Notes: generated by a model from the letters alone, not told the origin. Positions 8,438 to 18,527 are shown, counted from the first letter of the stretch. The stretch: 64,000 bases of DNA from Fischerella sp. CENA71 (GCA_024239075.1 JANBVI010000055.1:1-64000); one strand, 5' to 3'. Numbers and translations: made by a program.

Positions 8438-9298
8438 ATGAATAATAGGGAAAGCTTATATATCTATTACACTGTTTTTCGACGTCGTTTGTTTTATCCA
8501 TTGATTTCGGTGCTGGTGGCGCTGAGTATTTGTTTGAGTAGCGCTTTACCATCTCAAGCTTTTGATTGGGTACCTCTGATTTTTCAAGGAGTACAAGCAC
8601 TTCAGCTTTCTAATATGTCCGATCGCCAGGAAGTTGAAATTGGTAAACAAATCAATCAACAACTCCTAGACAGTGACGTTCGATTGTACCAGGATGCAAA
8701 TATTAACCGTTATGTGCAACAAATTGGTCAGCGATTGGTAGCAAATAGCGATCGCCCCAATCTTCCTTTTACTTTCCAAGTTGTTGATGATGATAGTATT
8801 AATGCTTTTGCCACTCTGGGTGGATTTGTATATTTAAATACAGGTTTAATCGAAATTGCGGAAAATGAAGCGGAACTAGCAAGCGTCATCGCCCATGAAA
8901 TTGGTCATATTGGCGGTAGACACCTAGTCAAGCAGATGCGTCAAAAGGCGCTTGATGCAGGTTTGTTAACAGCAGCTGGTTTAGATCGGAATCGAGCCAT
9001 ACAAATTGGTTATCAGTTAGCGCGTAACTTACCGGGTAGTCGGAAAAACGAATTTGACGCCGATCAAAGAGGATTAAAAACTTTGACACGTAGCGGTTAT
9101 AGTCAAACGGCGATGGTTTCATTTATGCAAAAGCTTGTCAAAAAGGGTTCTGTACCAACATTCTTGAGTACTCACCCAGCAACAGGCGATCGCATTAATA
9201 ATATTAAAAAGGTCATCAATACTCAACCAAGCAATGGCAACGATGGTTTAGATAATTCTACATATAAAAATAATATCCAAGCCCTGCTTAGGTCTTGA
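8438..9298 (+). CDS. M48-family zinc metalloprotease, exported
   Basis: 286 residues. An N-terminal signal peptide (RRLFYPLISVLVALSICLSS, cleavage after ALPSQA) targets it to the periplasm or lumen. The zinc site is clear: HEIGH within IAHEIGHIGGRH gives two His ligands and the catalytic Glu, and EFDADQRG supplies the third ligand. NAFATLGGFVYLNTGL is a typical M48 substrate-strand segment. Such proteins (BepA/YcaL/Oma1-like) degrade or assist misfolded envelope proteins. The C-terminus (STHPATGDRINNIK) is standard for the family. It reads divergently from the DUF4330 gene. Confidence 0.93.
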   Translation: MNNRESLYIYYTVFRRRLFYPLISVLVALSICLSSALPSQAFDWVPLIFQGVQALQLSNMSDRQEVEIGKQINQQLLDSDVRLYQDANINRYVQQIGQRLVANSDRPNLPFTFQVVDDDSINAFATLGGFVYLNTGLIEIAENEAELASVIAHEIGHIGGRHLVKQMRQKALDAGLLTAAGLDRNRAIQIGYQLARNLPGSRKNEFDADQRGLKTLTRSGYSQTAMVSFMQKLVKKGSVPTFLSTHPATGDRINNIKKVINTQPSNGNDGLDNSTYKNNIQALLRS

Positions 9299-9420
9299 AG
9301 AAATTTTGTATTTCAAATTTTAGATATTGGATTGGGGTTTTCGACCTCATCCAAACTTTGCGTATATTCCTAATAATTTTAACTTTTAACTTTTGACTTC
9401 CCTCTTGTGGGACGCTTAAA

Positions 9421-10179
9421 TCAGGCCAAACACTTATTGCGGCGATTTAGATGAAATTTTTCTGGCTTGACGGTTGTCACTATTTCTTCCAAAGGTGAGA
9501 TGCGGATGCAATTTTTAAGAACGTTTGCTTGATAAACCAACTTATTTGTAATATCTAATCCCGTTAACCAACCACTACGAGGATGATAAGCACCAGTGTC
9601 TATATCTAACCATCCTTCCCCTTGGGCTAATTGACCAGGAGATACGCCTGGTAAGGTAAAAGTAATTGTATGACCGATAATCATCAATTTATCGGCAAAG
9701 TATGGCTTTTCAATACTGTGAAATTCATCTCGCACCCAACAAAGTTGCTCGGCGGTTTGTGCTTCTAAAGGTATGAAAGGATCAACACCAGCATGAACCA
9801 ACCAAACATCCCCCAAATCTATATATGTAGGCAAATTATCAAACCATTCGAGATGATCATGGGGAATTGTAGCTTCTTCATAACTAGATACTGTAGCCTG
9901 TCCACCACTGTATAGCCACGCTTGTACTGTAGGGGTGGGGATGCGTTTTGTGAGAACATTCAATAGCATTTGTTCATGATTCCCTAGCAAACATTGATAG
10001 GGACTGTCTTTCACAAAATCAACTACTTGGGCGCTTTGCGGGCCACGATCAATTAGGTCTCCTAAAAAGTAGACTTGATCGTTTGATGCGGGGGCGATCG
10101 CATCTAACAATCTCATTAAACCTTCATAGTGACCATGCACATCCCCAATTACTATTCGTCGGTAACTAGTTACACTCAT
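9421..10179 (-). CDS. PP2A/ApaH-like serine-threonine metallophosphatase
   Basis: 252 residues of the calcineurin-like phosphoesterase fold. The bimetal-binding motifs appear in order: GDVHGHYEG near the N-terminus, GDLIDRGP, GNHEQM and, downstream, the metal His in VHAGVD and IIGHT. The short size and motif spacing match bacterial PPP-type protein phosphatases and the symmetrical Ap4A hydrolase group; I cannot say which substrate it uses. The ATG is preceded by AACGATAAGCCG without a strong Shine-Dalgarno. Monocistronic, with about 120 bp to the convergent M48 gene. Confidence 0.88.
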   Translation of the reverse strand: MSVTSYRRIVIGDVHGHYEGLMRLLDAIAPASNDQVYFLGDLIDRGPQSAQVVDFVKDSPYQCLLGNHEQMLLNVLTKRIPTPTVQAWLYSGGQATVSSYEEATIPHDHLEWFDNLPTYIDLGDVWLVHAGVDPFIPLEAQTAEQLCWVRDEFHSIEKPYFADKLMIIGHTITFTLPGVSPGQLAQGEGWLDIDTGAYHPRSGWLTGLDITNKLVYQANVLKNCIRISPLEEIVTTVKPEKFHLNRRNKCLA

Positions 10180-10556
10180 CGGCTTATCGTTTGACTAAAT
10201 ATTTTGCCTTTTGTTGTGCTGATACAGTCTAAACTGCATAAATTTCGTAAATTTCGCAAAAAACTTACAAATTTCTGATTCATTTTATTATTCCCACTTT
10301 CCTTGACCATATTTAAACTCGATTTATTAATATTTCTTTCAGAAAAAACACAAATTCACCTCATTTTATATGCAGATTTGACAAAGTAATTTAAATTTTC
10401 AATAAATACAGGGAATGGGGAACAGGCTGATGCTCACGGTGTCAGCCGAATGGGAAAGGAAAGCACAGAAGCAATGTGTGCAACTAATTTTGTTTAGGTA
10501 TTTAGTAAGACTGTACAGTATTGCAGACTATTTCATATCGTTCTTACTACATAATT
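10180..10556. other. Intergenic region
   Basis: 377 bp between two minus-strand genes. It is AT-rich, with one small hairpin around 10426-10447 (GCTGA/TCAGC). No gene or clear regulatory site seen. It presumably contains the phosphatase promoter and the end of the CyRepA1 transcript. Confidence 0.45.
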
Positions 10557-13500
10557 TTATTTATAACCTGCATAGAGGGGTGTTGCTCCTTTAGTCTGAG
10601 TTGATATGTGCCATAAGATAGCTTTGCCATCAGCAGCATCGGTCATATTAGTTAACATCAACTGATCTCGTTGATGCCAAATAGCAAATATTTTGTCTCT
10701 ACCATCATTGAGAGTCTTGAGATCAATTTGGTATATTTGATCGACTCGCTGTAATTTCAAACCCAACAAATTTAGTAATTTACTCAGTATTTTGATAGCA
10801 GAAACGCGCTGTTTACCCTTTACTAAATCTATATCAAGTGTTCTTTTAATATGTTTACTACACTGGATAGCAGTATTTTGCAACAAAATTAAATCAGGAT
10901 CATGTTCAGTAAATACTCGTTCCGGTTCTAAAAACTGTAGCATTCCTAAAGCTCTCATCGCTTCAACTTTGAGGGTATATGTTTTTAAATCTGGAAGGAA
11001 AACTTGGCCTTCACCCCAACTTAATTGTTGTTGCCATTCTTGCTGATCTCTTAGCCAAAAATATTCACTTTCATGAGTGAGATAATAATGAATTAATAAT
11101 TGACCATAATAACCTTGCTCATCTAATAATTTTAGTTGAGGTGTAACTGGTATACTGTATCTTTGCCTGAGAATATATTTCTGAATTTGATTTCTTTCCT
11201 CATCAGTCAATGAATGTTTAGCTATGAGTTGGTCATACTCGATATAATCAATATCTCTAGCATTAGCTACAGATGTTGCTGCTGCTAATTGGTTGTGTTG
11301 CTTAATTTGTTTAATTTTACGTTTAATTTCTTTGGCTTTTTGACGTCTTTGTGACCAATCTTTTTGGACTTGAACAATTTCAATAATCAATCGCCGACGT
11401 GTCGCTAAATCATGAGGATCAGTCGCCAAAAAAGCAAGGCGTAAATCTCGGACGATATTATTTTGAACAGCGTTACTCCGTGTCTGAATTTGATGACCAT
11501 CAGCAATTAAACCATCTTTAGTTGATTGACGATAGAGTTTAATTGAAGCATTGACTCTTGCTGCTAGTTTCGCCCAAGTTCGTAAATGAATTGGGTCATA
11601 AACTAATGGCAAATCTACATCAATTTTATGTAATGGACTGAGTAAAGCCAAGTTTTCTTTTTGATTTTCCTGATACCAAGAAGAAAGCAAACGGTAATTT
11701 GTACTACCACTTCCAATCAAACCAATACCTCGTTTAGCACACCAAATTATTCGGGGAACATTATCCCGTACTCTTGCTAATGCTTGTCTAACTTCGGAGT
11801 CAGGAATTACACCTTGAAAAATGCCATAAACACAGTCAAAATGTTGAACGTCAATACTAATTCCTGTTCCCAAACTAGGAGTGACAAAAACAGAGTTGTA
11901 TTCTGGCACTTTTTGATTAATACATGTTATAAAATCAACTGCCTCATGACCAGGTGTATTTGTTGTCAAACTACTGACGACTAGAGTTTTAGAAAATTGT
12001 TTTTGCAGTCTTTGCAGTCGTTCTTGTAAATAACTCGCGATTGTTTCACAGCTGTAACGTCCAGAACGACTATCAGTAGTTACATAACATTTTCGACCTG
12101 CCATTAAATCTAATTCTAGTTGGTGAATTAGTGGAGTTGGATTAGGAGAATCATAATAAGTAACATCCCAGCCGCGTTGAGGTTTCCATTGATTAACGAC
12201 CACCCATGGTGTTAATTTAATTCCTGATAATGCTTGTAAATATTCTAAAGAAACATCTGATAAATCTGCATCTTGAGCAATAACTAATCCACCTGTTGTG
12301 AGAATAGCAGAAATTAATTGTTGAAAAGATTTTAGGACTTTAACTCGCTTTTCTTTACAAGTATTACTGTTGAGGAGATGCCATAATGATTGTTCTACTT
12401 CATCTAAGATCAATATTGCTCCTTGCCAATCTTTAGGATTAAGCTTCCACAGAGAATCTATACATAATCCCAGTGATTGGCGAGATTGATAGCAAGTATC
12501 CAAGCTGTGACTATGAGTTAAAGTTTCATTATTAATTCCCCAATTAATACCGATTTTTTCACATAAAAATCGACCAAGTTGAATTCTATGAGTAATTAAT
12601 AAAACAGGTTGATTTCTATTTTTCGCCTGTTGCACAACTGTCTGAAGTGCTGTAGTTTTTCCTGTACCTTTAGCAGATTTGATTCCAACTAATCCAGAAG
12701 TGGGAAAAGGTATTTCTCCTAAATAGCGATTGTTAAGCGTGAGTGCGGGAGGTATGGTTAATTCTGTATGGGGTTTTGTTTGAGCAAGATAATTTTCTAA
12801 ATCAACACTTTGGCGATATATTTTATCAAAGGCGTTTGCACCTTTGGCTACAATAAACTCATCAACTCCTTTTTCGCTTCCTGGTAGTTCAATCACTTGT
12901 ACAGGACAATTTTGAGTTTGGAATAAAAAACCAAGTTGAGAGATGGCGTTATTTACTGCTGCGATTTTGTTGGCTTGGGTTTCAAAATCAAAGCAGATAT
13001 AAAATGTACGTTTAGCGATCGCGATCGCATTTAAGTCTGGGATTAACTGACGACTAATAACTTTACCAAATTCATCTTTAGTGACGCGATAACCGCTAGT
13101 AATTCCAGGAATACCAATAGCTGCATATCCTTGCGTTAACAGTGCGGCGGCTTTTTTCACACCTTCACAAATAATTATAGGTATATTTCTTGCCATTACC
13201 CACGACCAAAAACCCACTGCTTCGCCATTTTCGGTAATGCTAATATTCTCCGGCACAGTTTGATTGTAACGTTGGGCGACTTGTTGCCACACGCGCAAAC
13301 TGACTCGCAAACAAAATACCCGCGTTGGTGTACAAGGAGGATGTTCGTATTTAATTGGTTTATTTTTTTCATTGAGTCGGGGTTGATTTGGCTTAAAGCA
13401 TCCCCATTCCATTGGTTCCCAGCTATTGAGAGGATCAAGTCCAGCACACCACCAGCCACCAGCAGCTACATGAGCATAGCGTTGTAACCAGCTATTCTTC

Positions 13501-13664
13501 ACCATACCAATGTTTGTGCGTGGTATGTGTTCGGAAATTAACAGATAGTTATAGGCGGTTTCGTCTTGCAAAGACTGGAAATTCAAGGTTGCTAAGTGTA
13601 AATCAATACCGCCACTGTTGACTAATTCCTTTAAATGTCGGGGTTGTAAATAGTGCAAATGCAT
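10557..13664 (-). CDS. CyRepA1-family plasmid-type replication protein (DUF3854 / TOPRIM-like plus ATPase)
   Basis: 1035 residues, organised like the large cyanobacterial plasmid replication proteins called CyRepA1. The N-terminal part has a TOPRIM-like DUF3854 module: ICEGVKKAAAL at ~165-175, and an acidic FDFE at ~225-228 that would bind metal. A helicase-like ATPase follows, with Walker A (KSAKGTGKTT, ~329-338), Walker B (ILILDEVEQ) and a motif-VI-like QALARVRD about 300 residues further on. This suggests combined primase-like and helicase functions for replication initiation. The C-terminal ~350 residues are helical and basic. The neighbours are chromosomal housekeeping genes, with no parA, mobilisation or transposase gene next to it, so it is either an integrated plasmid remnant or a chromosomal homologue. 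Family assignment is from memory of the sequence pattern. Confidence 0.8.
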   Translation of the reverse strand: MHLHYLQPRHLKELVNSGGIDLHLATLNFQSLQDETAYNYLLISEHIPRTNIGMVKNSWLQRYAHVAAGGWWCAGLDPLNSWEPMEWGCFKPNQPRLNEKNKPIKYEHPPCTPTRVFCLRVSLRVWQQVAQRYNQTVPENISITENGEAVGFWSWVMARNIPIIICEGVKKAAALLTQGYAAIGIPGITSGYRVTKDEFGKVISRQLIPDLNAIAIAKRTFYICFDFETQANKIAAVNNAISQLGFLFQTQNCPVQVIELPGSEKGVDEFIVAKGANAFDKIYRQSVDLENYLAQTKPHTELTIPPALTLNNRYLGEIPFPTSGLVGIKSAKGTGKTTALQTVVQQAKNRNQPVLLITHRIQLGRFLCEKIGINWGINNETLTHSHSLDTCYQSRQSLGLCIDSLWKLNPKDWQGAILILDEVEQSLWHLLNSNTCKEKRVKVLKSFQQLISAILTTGGLVIAQDADLSDVSLEYLQALSGIKLTPWVVVNQWKPQRGWDVTYYDSPNPTPLIHQLELDLMAGRKCYVTTDSRSGRYSCETIASYLQERLQRLQKQFSKTLVVSSLTTNTPGHEAVDFITCINQKVPEYNSVFVTPSLGTGISIDVQHFDCVYGIFQGVIPDSEVRQALARVRDNVPRIIWCAKRGIGLIGSGSTNYRLLSSWYQENQKENLALLSPLHKIDVDLPLVYDPIHLRTWAKLAARVNASIKLYRQSTKDGLIADGHQIQTRSNAVQNNIVRDLRLAFLATDPHDLATRRRLIIEIVQVQKDWSQRRQKAKEIKRKIKQIKQHNQLAAATSVANARDIDYIEYDQLIAKHSLTDEERNQIQKYILRQRYSIPVTPQLKLLDEQGYYGQLLIHYYLTHESEYFWLRDQQEWQQQLSWGEGQVFLPDLKTYTLKVEAMRALGMLQFLEPERVFTEHDPDLILLQNTAIQCSKHIKRTLDIDLVKGKQRVSAIKILSKLLNLLGLKLQRVDQIYQIDLKTLNDGRDKIFAIWHQRDQLMLTNMTDAADGKAILWHISTQTKGATPLYAGYK

Positions 13665-13995
13665 TAGTCAGGGCAAAATAGGAAACAATGGATTTAAAAC
13701 CTTACCATGCCTCTACTAGATTTAATAGAAGTGATATTGACTATTTACAGCTGCTTTTTTTTACCAAGTTACGGGAGACACATCGGTCAATTATTCTGCA
13801 AGCTATGGAGTCTGTTTTATTGCCGTAGTAATAAGTATGTATTGTAGTATTTATTGAGATATAGTTTTTATTTATAGGTATATTCATGTATGCAAGCTAA
13901 TTGAATTCACAGCTCGTAGTAAGCAATGCGCGTGCTTAAAAAATAAAGACTGTACGCCCAGCGTTCCCGCAGTCTTGACTACGAACTTTCTTTTC
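13665..13995. other. Intergenic region upstream of the CyRepA1 gene
   Basis: 331 bp. The right part holds the kinase terminator (13937-13976). The rest is AT-rich and presumably carries the promoter of the replication-type gene. I looked for iteron-like direct repeats, as expected next to a plasmid Rep gene, and saw none. Confidence 0.45.
13937..13976 (-). terminator. Terminator of the hybrid kinase gene
   Basis: AAGACTG (13946-13952) pairs with CAGTCTT (13970-13976) around a 17-nt loop. On the minus strand the stem is followed by TATTTTTT. It lies just downstream of the kinase stop codon, so it is a good intrinsic terminator candidate. Confidence 0.65.
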
Positions 13996-16900
13996 TCATA
14001 GACTAACTTGCTTCACAGTTTGAGCGATCGCTTCAATTAATTCTTCTGGTTCAACAGGTTTGGAAATATGCAACTGAAACCCTGTTTGCAAAGCTTGCTG
14101 TTGATTCATTTCTCCAGCATAGGCCGTTAAAGCGATCGCTGGCATCTCACCGCCTAGTTCTGGTGACATCGTTCTAATGTGACGTAATAAAGTATAGCCG
14201 TCGATTTCAGGCATACCAATATCAGCAAGCAAGATATCGGGTTTGGTTTGATTGAGTATTTGTAGCGCGTCTTGTGCAGAAGTTGCGGAGATTACGACAG
14301 CACCTGCTTGTTCGAGGATGAATGCGACTAATTCTAAATTGTCAACTTCGTCATCTACCGCGAGAACCTGAATCCCTTTTAAAGTGAGTGTGTCTTGAGT
14401 CACTACTTCCTCCTGTGGTGTGGAAGTTTGCACTGGTAAAAGCGGTAGCCTAACTGTAAAAGTGGCTCCTTGTCCTTCTCCAGGACTCGCAGCAGCGACA
14501 GTTCCCCCATGTAGTTCAACAATGTGCCGGACAATTGCTAGTCCTAGCCCTAAACCGCCAAAAGTGCGAGTGATACTACTATCAGCTTGACGGAAGTAAT
14601 CAAAGACATAGGGCAAAAATTCAGAATTGATACCTTTGCCATTATCTTTAACTTGAATTTGAGCAGATAAATCACTTGTCTCTAATTTAACTTCGACCTG
14701 TCCTCCACTGGAAGTGAATTTAACTGCATTTGCCAGCAAGTTCCAAACAACCTGCTGCAAACGAGCTGTATCACCTAAAACATTCCCCACATCCGATGTA
14801 AAGCTAGTTTGAATTTGAATGGCTTTGGCTTCGGCCGCCAAACGTACCGTTTCAATCGCTGCTTCGATAGTCGATTTTAGATCAACAGGACAAGAATTTA
14901 AACTCAGCTTTCCTTGTAAAATCCGAGAAATATCGAGTAAGTCTTCAATCAGTTGCACTTGCAACTTAGTATTGCGCTCAATTGTTTCGAGGGCAAGAGC
15001 TGTTTTATTGGCATTGAGTTTGCCGCTTCGCAGCAATGTAGCCCAGCCTAGAATAGGATTTAGTGGTGTTCGCAGTTCATGAGAGAGAACTGCAAGAAAT
15101 TCATCTTTCGTCCGGTTGGCAGCTTCGGCCGTGGCTCTGGCTTTTTGTTCGGCTTCGTAAAGTTTAGCACGAGCGATCGCCCCAGCAGCTTGTTGTAATA
15201 AAGCCAACATAAAGGCGCGATCATCTTCGCTCAGGGCAAAAAATTGACTAAAGCAGAGGGTAATTCCTCCCACTGCGCGACCCTCGATCATCAGAGGTAA
15301 GGAAATCCAAGTGGCATAGTTATAGCCAGCATAGGCATCTGCTAGGTGAGGATAACGACCCATTCGCTCCTCTATTGACTCTTCCCAAACTGGTTGTCCA
15401 GTCCGGACAGCATCTGACAGAGGATTTGATGAAGCAATGGGAAACCGATGCCATACTTCGACCAGATGTGATTGGAAACCAACAGAGTGAATGATTTCCA
15501 GTTCGGTGTTATTTTCACATACTATTGCCACCAGAGCGGCAGCAGCATTGAGAACAGCTATACTTTGTCCCGTAATCACTTCTGCTACTTGAGTGGGTGT
15601 GAGTGATTCCGAGAGAGCAGCCGTAACTGATTGGAGACGAGCGGTACGATCAGCAGTTTGCTCTGCTTGTTGGCGTGCTTGTTCTGCCTGTTGATAAAAT
15701 TGGGCGTTGGTAATAGCTAAGGCTGCTCGGTCTGCTAAGTCTTGGAGAAAGTTTTGCTCATCTAAAGTATAGGGATTTCCGGGGTGATTGCGTGAAACAC
15801 CAATCGTACCAATGACGCGGCCTCTTGCTTTGAGGGGAACAAGCAAAATGCTATGGATCTCAAAGTGTTGCCGATAGGATTGGTATGCTGGCTGAACAAA
15901 AGGCTGAAGTTCCTCTGGAGATATTGTCGGGATGAGCAGTGGTTGTCTGGTTTCCAGGACTCGGGCATATAATCCACCCTTCGCAGGTTGGGGAGCAGCA
16001 TTCAACAAATCACACACACATACATTAATCTCTGGATCAATGTGATGGATTGTAACTGCATTTAACCACTGACCATCCTCAGAGAGTAGACGAATCGCAC
16101 AAACGTCCCCAATTAGTTCAGTAATGCGTTTGCTAATCATTTCTAGCAAACCATCAAACTCTAAAATATTCTCAGCAAATGCTTGACCCATTTGGGCTAG
16201 TATTTGCGATCGCCTCGTAGAAAGACGCAGTAATTCTTCGGCTTGTTTGCGATCGCTAATATCAACGGACACTCCAATTACTCGCTCCGGCTCACCTTGC
16301 CGATTGTGATAAACTTTACCTTGACTGTTGAGCCAGTGGATTTTGCCATCAGGACTCACCACCCGATACTCCAGCATATAGGGAACTTCGCCAGCGATCG
16401 CACGAGTCCTGGTTTCGGTAAAATACTCTCGGTCATCTGGGTGAACAATATTAATAAACTCATAACTTGATCCAGATTGGATTCCCCAAATAGCATTTGC
16501 TTGTTCAGAGCAAACTACCCATTGGGTTTTCAAATCTATTTCCCAGACAATCATTTGAGCCGCAGCCAGTGCCAATCGCAAACGCTCCTCACTTTGACGC
16601 AATGCGACCTCAACCCGTTTATAATCTGTCACATCCCGCGTGATCCCCAGCAACGATTCTACCGAACCATCACTGGCAAATTCCGGCATCATCCGAGTTT
16701 GGTAAAAACGAATTCCATCTGGTGCTGGAAAATCAAATTCAAATTGACACTCTTGTCCACTCACAAAACTTGATCGCATGTGGTTTTGCCAGAGCCTACA
16801 AACCTCTTGTGGAACTCCCATTTCATCGTGAGTTTTGCCAATATAGGCACTAGCAGGTAAACCTGTTGATCGTTCCACGGACGGACTAACGTAAACGTGG

Positions 16901-17343
16901 CGCAGATTTTGATCAAAGCGAGCAATAATGTCGGGTGCATTTTCAGCCAAAGTCTTGAACTGTTGCTCTCGGCGTCGGAGTTCTGCTTCTAAATGTTGGC
17001 GATTGAAATTTGACTCACACGCCGACTGCAAAGTTTGAATTGTTCGTTGCTGTTCAAGAATCACCTCTTGCAAATGTGCATTTGCTTGATTTAATTCAGC
17101 TAATCTACTGTTTTCTGATTGTAGAGTCTCTTCTTTTTGCTGACAATTGCTGAGTTGCTCTTGACACAACTCAGATACTAAACTGCGAGCGTAAAGTTCT
17201 ACTAATTCTGAACGGGAAATATCCTGTTTATTAGCTTGCTGTTCGAGAATTTGCCAAGCTGTTTTAGTCAGCGATAGGTTAACTGGCTGTTTTGGCTCAC
17301 AATCCCAATTTTTGATAAATTTGCCTCTTTTGTCACGCTTCAT
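13996..17343 (-). CDS. Hybrid sensor histidine kinase: RHH-like, PAS-PAS-GAF-GAF-HisKA-HATPase-REC
   Basis: About 1115 residues, cytoplasmic with no membrane span. Order: an N-terminal CopG/ribbon-helix-helix-like segment (~20-60, VNLSLTKTAWQILEQQ then SRSELVELYARSL), coiled coil (~60-118), PAS (~120-245), PAS (~250-375, with the PAC-like VIGVSVDISDRKQ), GAF (~395-560) and GAF (~580-735). HisKA follows with phosphoacceptor His in LSHELRTPLNP (~765), then the ATPase with N-box NAVKFT, DNGKGI and GGLGLGLAI, and a C-terminal receiver with phospho-Asp in LLADIGMPEIDG, ALTAYA and KPVE. It would autophosphorylate in response to small molecules, light or redox signals and pass phosphate to its own receiver. 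GTG at 17352 is an alternative start; ATG at 17343 is preferred, though neither has a strong Shine-Dalgarno. Divergent from cofG. Confidence 0.93.
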   Translation of the reverse strand: MKRDKRGKFIKNWDCEPKQPVNLSLTKTAWQILEQQANKQDISRSELVELYARSLVSELCQEQLSNCQQKEETLQSENSRLAELNQANAHLQEVILEQQRTIQTLQSACESNFNRQHLEAELRRREQQFKTLAENAPDIIARFDQNLRHVYVSPSVERSTGLPASAYIGKTHDEMGVPQEVCRLWQNHMRSSFVSGQECQFEFDFPAPDGIRFYQTRMMPEFASDGSVESLLGITRDVTDYKRVEVALRQSEERLRLALAAAQMIVWEIDLKTQWVVCSEQANAIWGIQSGSSYEFINIVHPDDREYFTETRTRAIAGEVPYMLEYRVVSPDGKIHWLNSQGKVYHNRQGEPERVIGVSVDISDRKQAEELLRLSTRRSQILAQMGQAFAENILEFDGLLEMISKRITELIGDVCAIRLLSEDGQWLNAVTIHHIDPEINVCVCDLLNAAPQPAKGGLYARVLETRQPLLIPTISPEELQPFVQPAYQSYRQHFEIHSILLVPLKARGRVIGTIGVSRNHPGNPYTLDEQNFLQDLADRAALAITNAQFYQQAEQARQQAEQTADRTARLQSVTAALSESLTPTQVAEVITGQSIAVLNAAAALVAIVCENNTELEIIHSVGFQSHLVEVWHRFPIASSNPLSDAVRTGQPVWEESIEERMGRYPHLADAYAGYNYATWISLPLMIEGRAVGGITLCFSQFFALSEDDRAFMLALLQQAAGAIARAKLYEAEQKARATAEAANRTKDEFLAVLSHELRTPLNPILGWATLLRSGKLNANKTALALETIERNTKLQVQLIEDLLDISRILQGKLSLNSCPVDLKSTIEAAIETVRLAAEAKAIQIQTSFTSDVGNVLGDTARLQQVVWNLLANAVKFTSSGGQVEVKLETSDLSAQIQVKDNGKGINSEFLPYVFDYFRQADSSITRTFGGLGLGLAIVRHIVELHGGTVAAASPGEGQGATFTVRLPLLPVQTSTPQEEVVTQDTLTLKGIQVLAVDDEVDNLELVAFILEQAGAVVISATSAQDALQILNQTKPDILLADIGMPEIDGYTLLRHIRTMSPELGGEMPAIALTAYAGEMNQQQALQTGFQLHISKPVEPEELIEAIAQTVKQVSL

Positions 17344-17525
17344 TAAAGGCACTGCCCGTATACCTATATGGCTAACTTTATTAAATCTGACTGTAGTAAC
17401 TTCAAGTATCTACCGTAAGAAGGAAGAAAAATCAGGTAGATATAAATTCATCAATTTGTAAATTATCTTGTAGAAATCAATCATCGATGCACACCAAGGG
17501 ACACAGATAGATCATTAAACAAATT

Positions 17526-18527
17526 ATGAACATCATTACTTATAGTCCGGCTTACACGATTGTTCCTACTTATGAATGTTATAATCGCTGTACCTATTGC
17601 AACTTCCGTACCGATCCCGGTCAAAGTTCTTGGTTGACAATAATAGCAGCAGAAAAGATTTTCAAACAACTTAAAAACCAAAATATCTGTGAAATTCTCA
17701 TCCTTAGTGGCGAAGTTCATCCCCAATCATCACGGCGTTTAGAATGGTTTCAGCGCATTTATGATTTGTGTGAATTAGCATTAACAATGGGTTTTTTGCC
17801 ACATACAAATGCTGGTCCATTGAGTTTTGTGGAAATGCAAAAACTCAAGCAGGTAAATGTTTCAATGGGGTTGATGTTAGAACAGTTAACCCCAGATTTA
17901 TTAAAAACTGTACACAAATATGCACCGAGTAAATTACCAGATTTAAGACTGCAACAATTAGAATGGGCTGGAGAATTAAAAATCCCATTTACAACAGGTT
18001 TATTGTTGGGAATTGGAGAAACAGAAAATGATTGGTGGGAAACTTTGAAAGCGATCGCCAACTTGCATCACCGCTATCATCACATCCAAGAAGTGATTCT
18101 GCAACCACATAGTCCTGGTAATCAGCAAAGCTTTAATGCACCACCATTTAATCCCAATCAGCTACCAGAATTAATTTTCAAAGCACGTCAAATTTTACCC
18201 TCAGATATTACTATTCAAATTCCACCAAATTTAGTTAAAGATCAGCAATGGTTACTCGCATGTATAGCAGCTGGCGCGAGAGATTTAGGTGGAATTGGCC
18301 CCAAAGATGAAGTTAATCCTGATTATGCTCATATTCAAGAGCAAGAATTAAGAGAAATTTTACAACCTGCGGGATGGGAATTAGTGCCAAGGTTGCCAAT
18401 TTATCCACAATTTGATCATTGGTTGTCGGAGGAATTGCAAACACTAGTAAAGCTGTGGCGAAAACTTCACCACCAACTAAAATACATCACCCTGAATACT
18501 GAGGCTAAAATGGGTGATTTGAGGTAA
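17526..18527 (+). CDS. cofG: FO synthase subunit CofG (radical SAM)
   Basis: 333 residues. The radical-SAM cluster motif is CX3CX2C (Cys18, Cys22, Cys25 in ECYNRCTYC). It is followed by family segments HTNAGPL, MGLMLEQL, FTTGLLLGIGET and GGIGPKDEVNP, all typical of 7,8-didemethyl-8-hydroxy-5-deazariboflavin synthase subunit 1. With CofH it joins tyrosine and a flavin precursor into the 5-deazaflavin FO. In cyanobacteria FO is best known as the antenna chromophore of class I-type DNA photolyases rather than as part of a full F420 economy. cofH is not in the window, so the two subunits are encoded apart. No strong ribosome-binding site is visible. Confidence 0.93.
   Translation: MNIITYSPAYTIVPTYECYNRCTYCNFRTDPGQSSWLTIIAAEKIFKQLKNQNICEILILSGEVHPQSSRRLEWFQRIYDLCELALTMGFLPHTNAGPLSFVEMQKLKQVNVSMGLMLEQLTPDLLKTVHKYAPSKLPDLRLQQLEWAGELKIPFTTGLLLGIGETENDWWETLKAIANLHHRYHHIQEVILQPHSPGNQQSFNAPPFNPNQLPELIFKARQILPSDITIQIPPNLVKDQQWLLACIAAGARDLGGIGPKDEVNPDYAHIQEQELREILQPAGWELVPRLPIYPQFDHWLSEELQTLVKLWRKLHHQLKYITLNTEAKMGDLR

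Noticed and set aside
13665-13995. Plasmid origin with iterons next to the CyRepA1 gene
   Set aside because: No series of direct repeats and no AT-rich unwinding block with repeats were seen, so an origin cannot be claimed.
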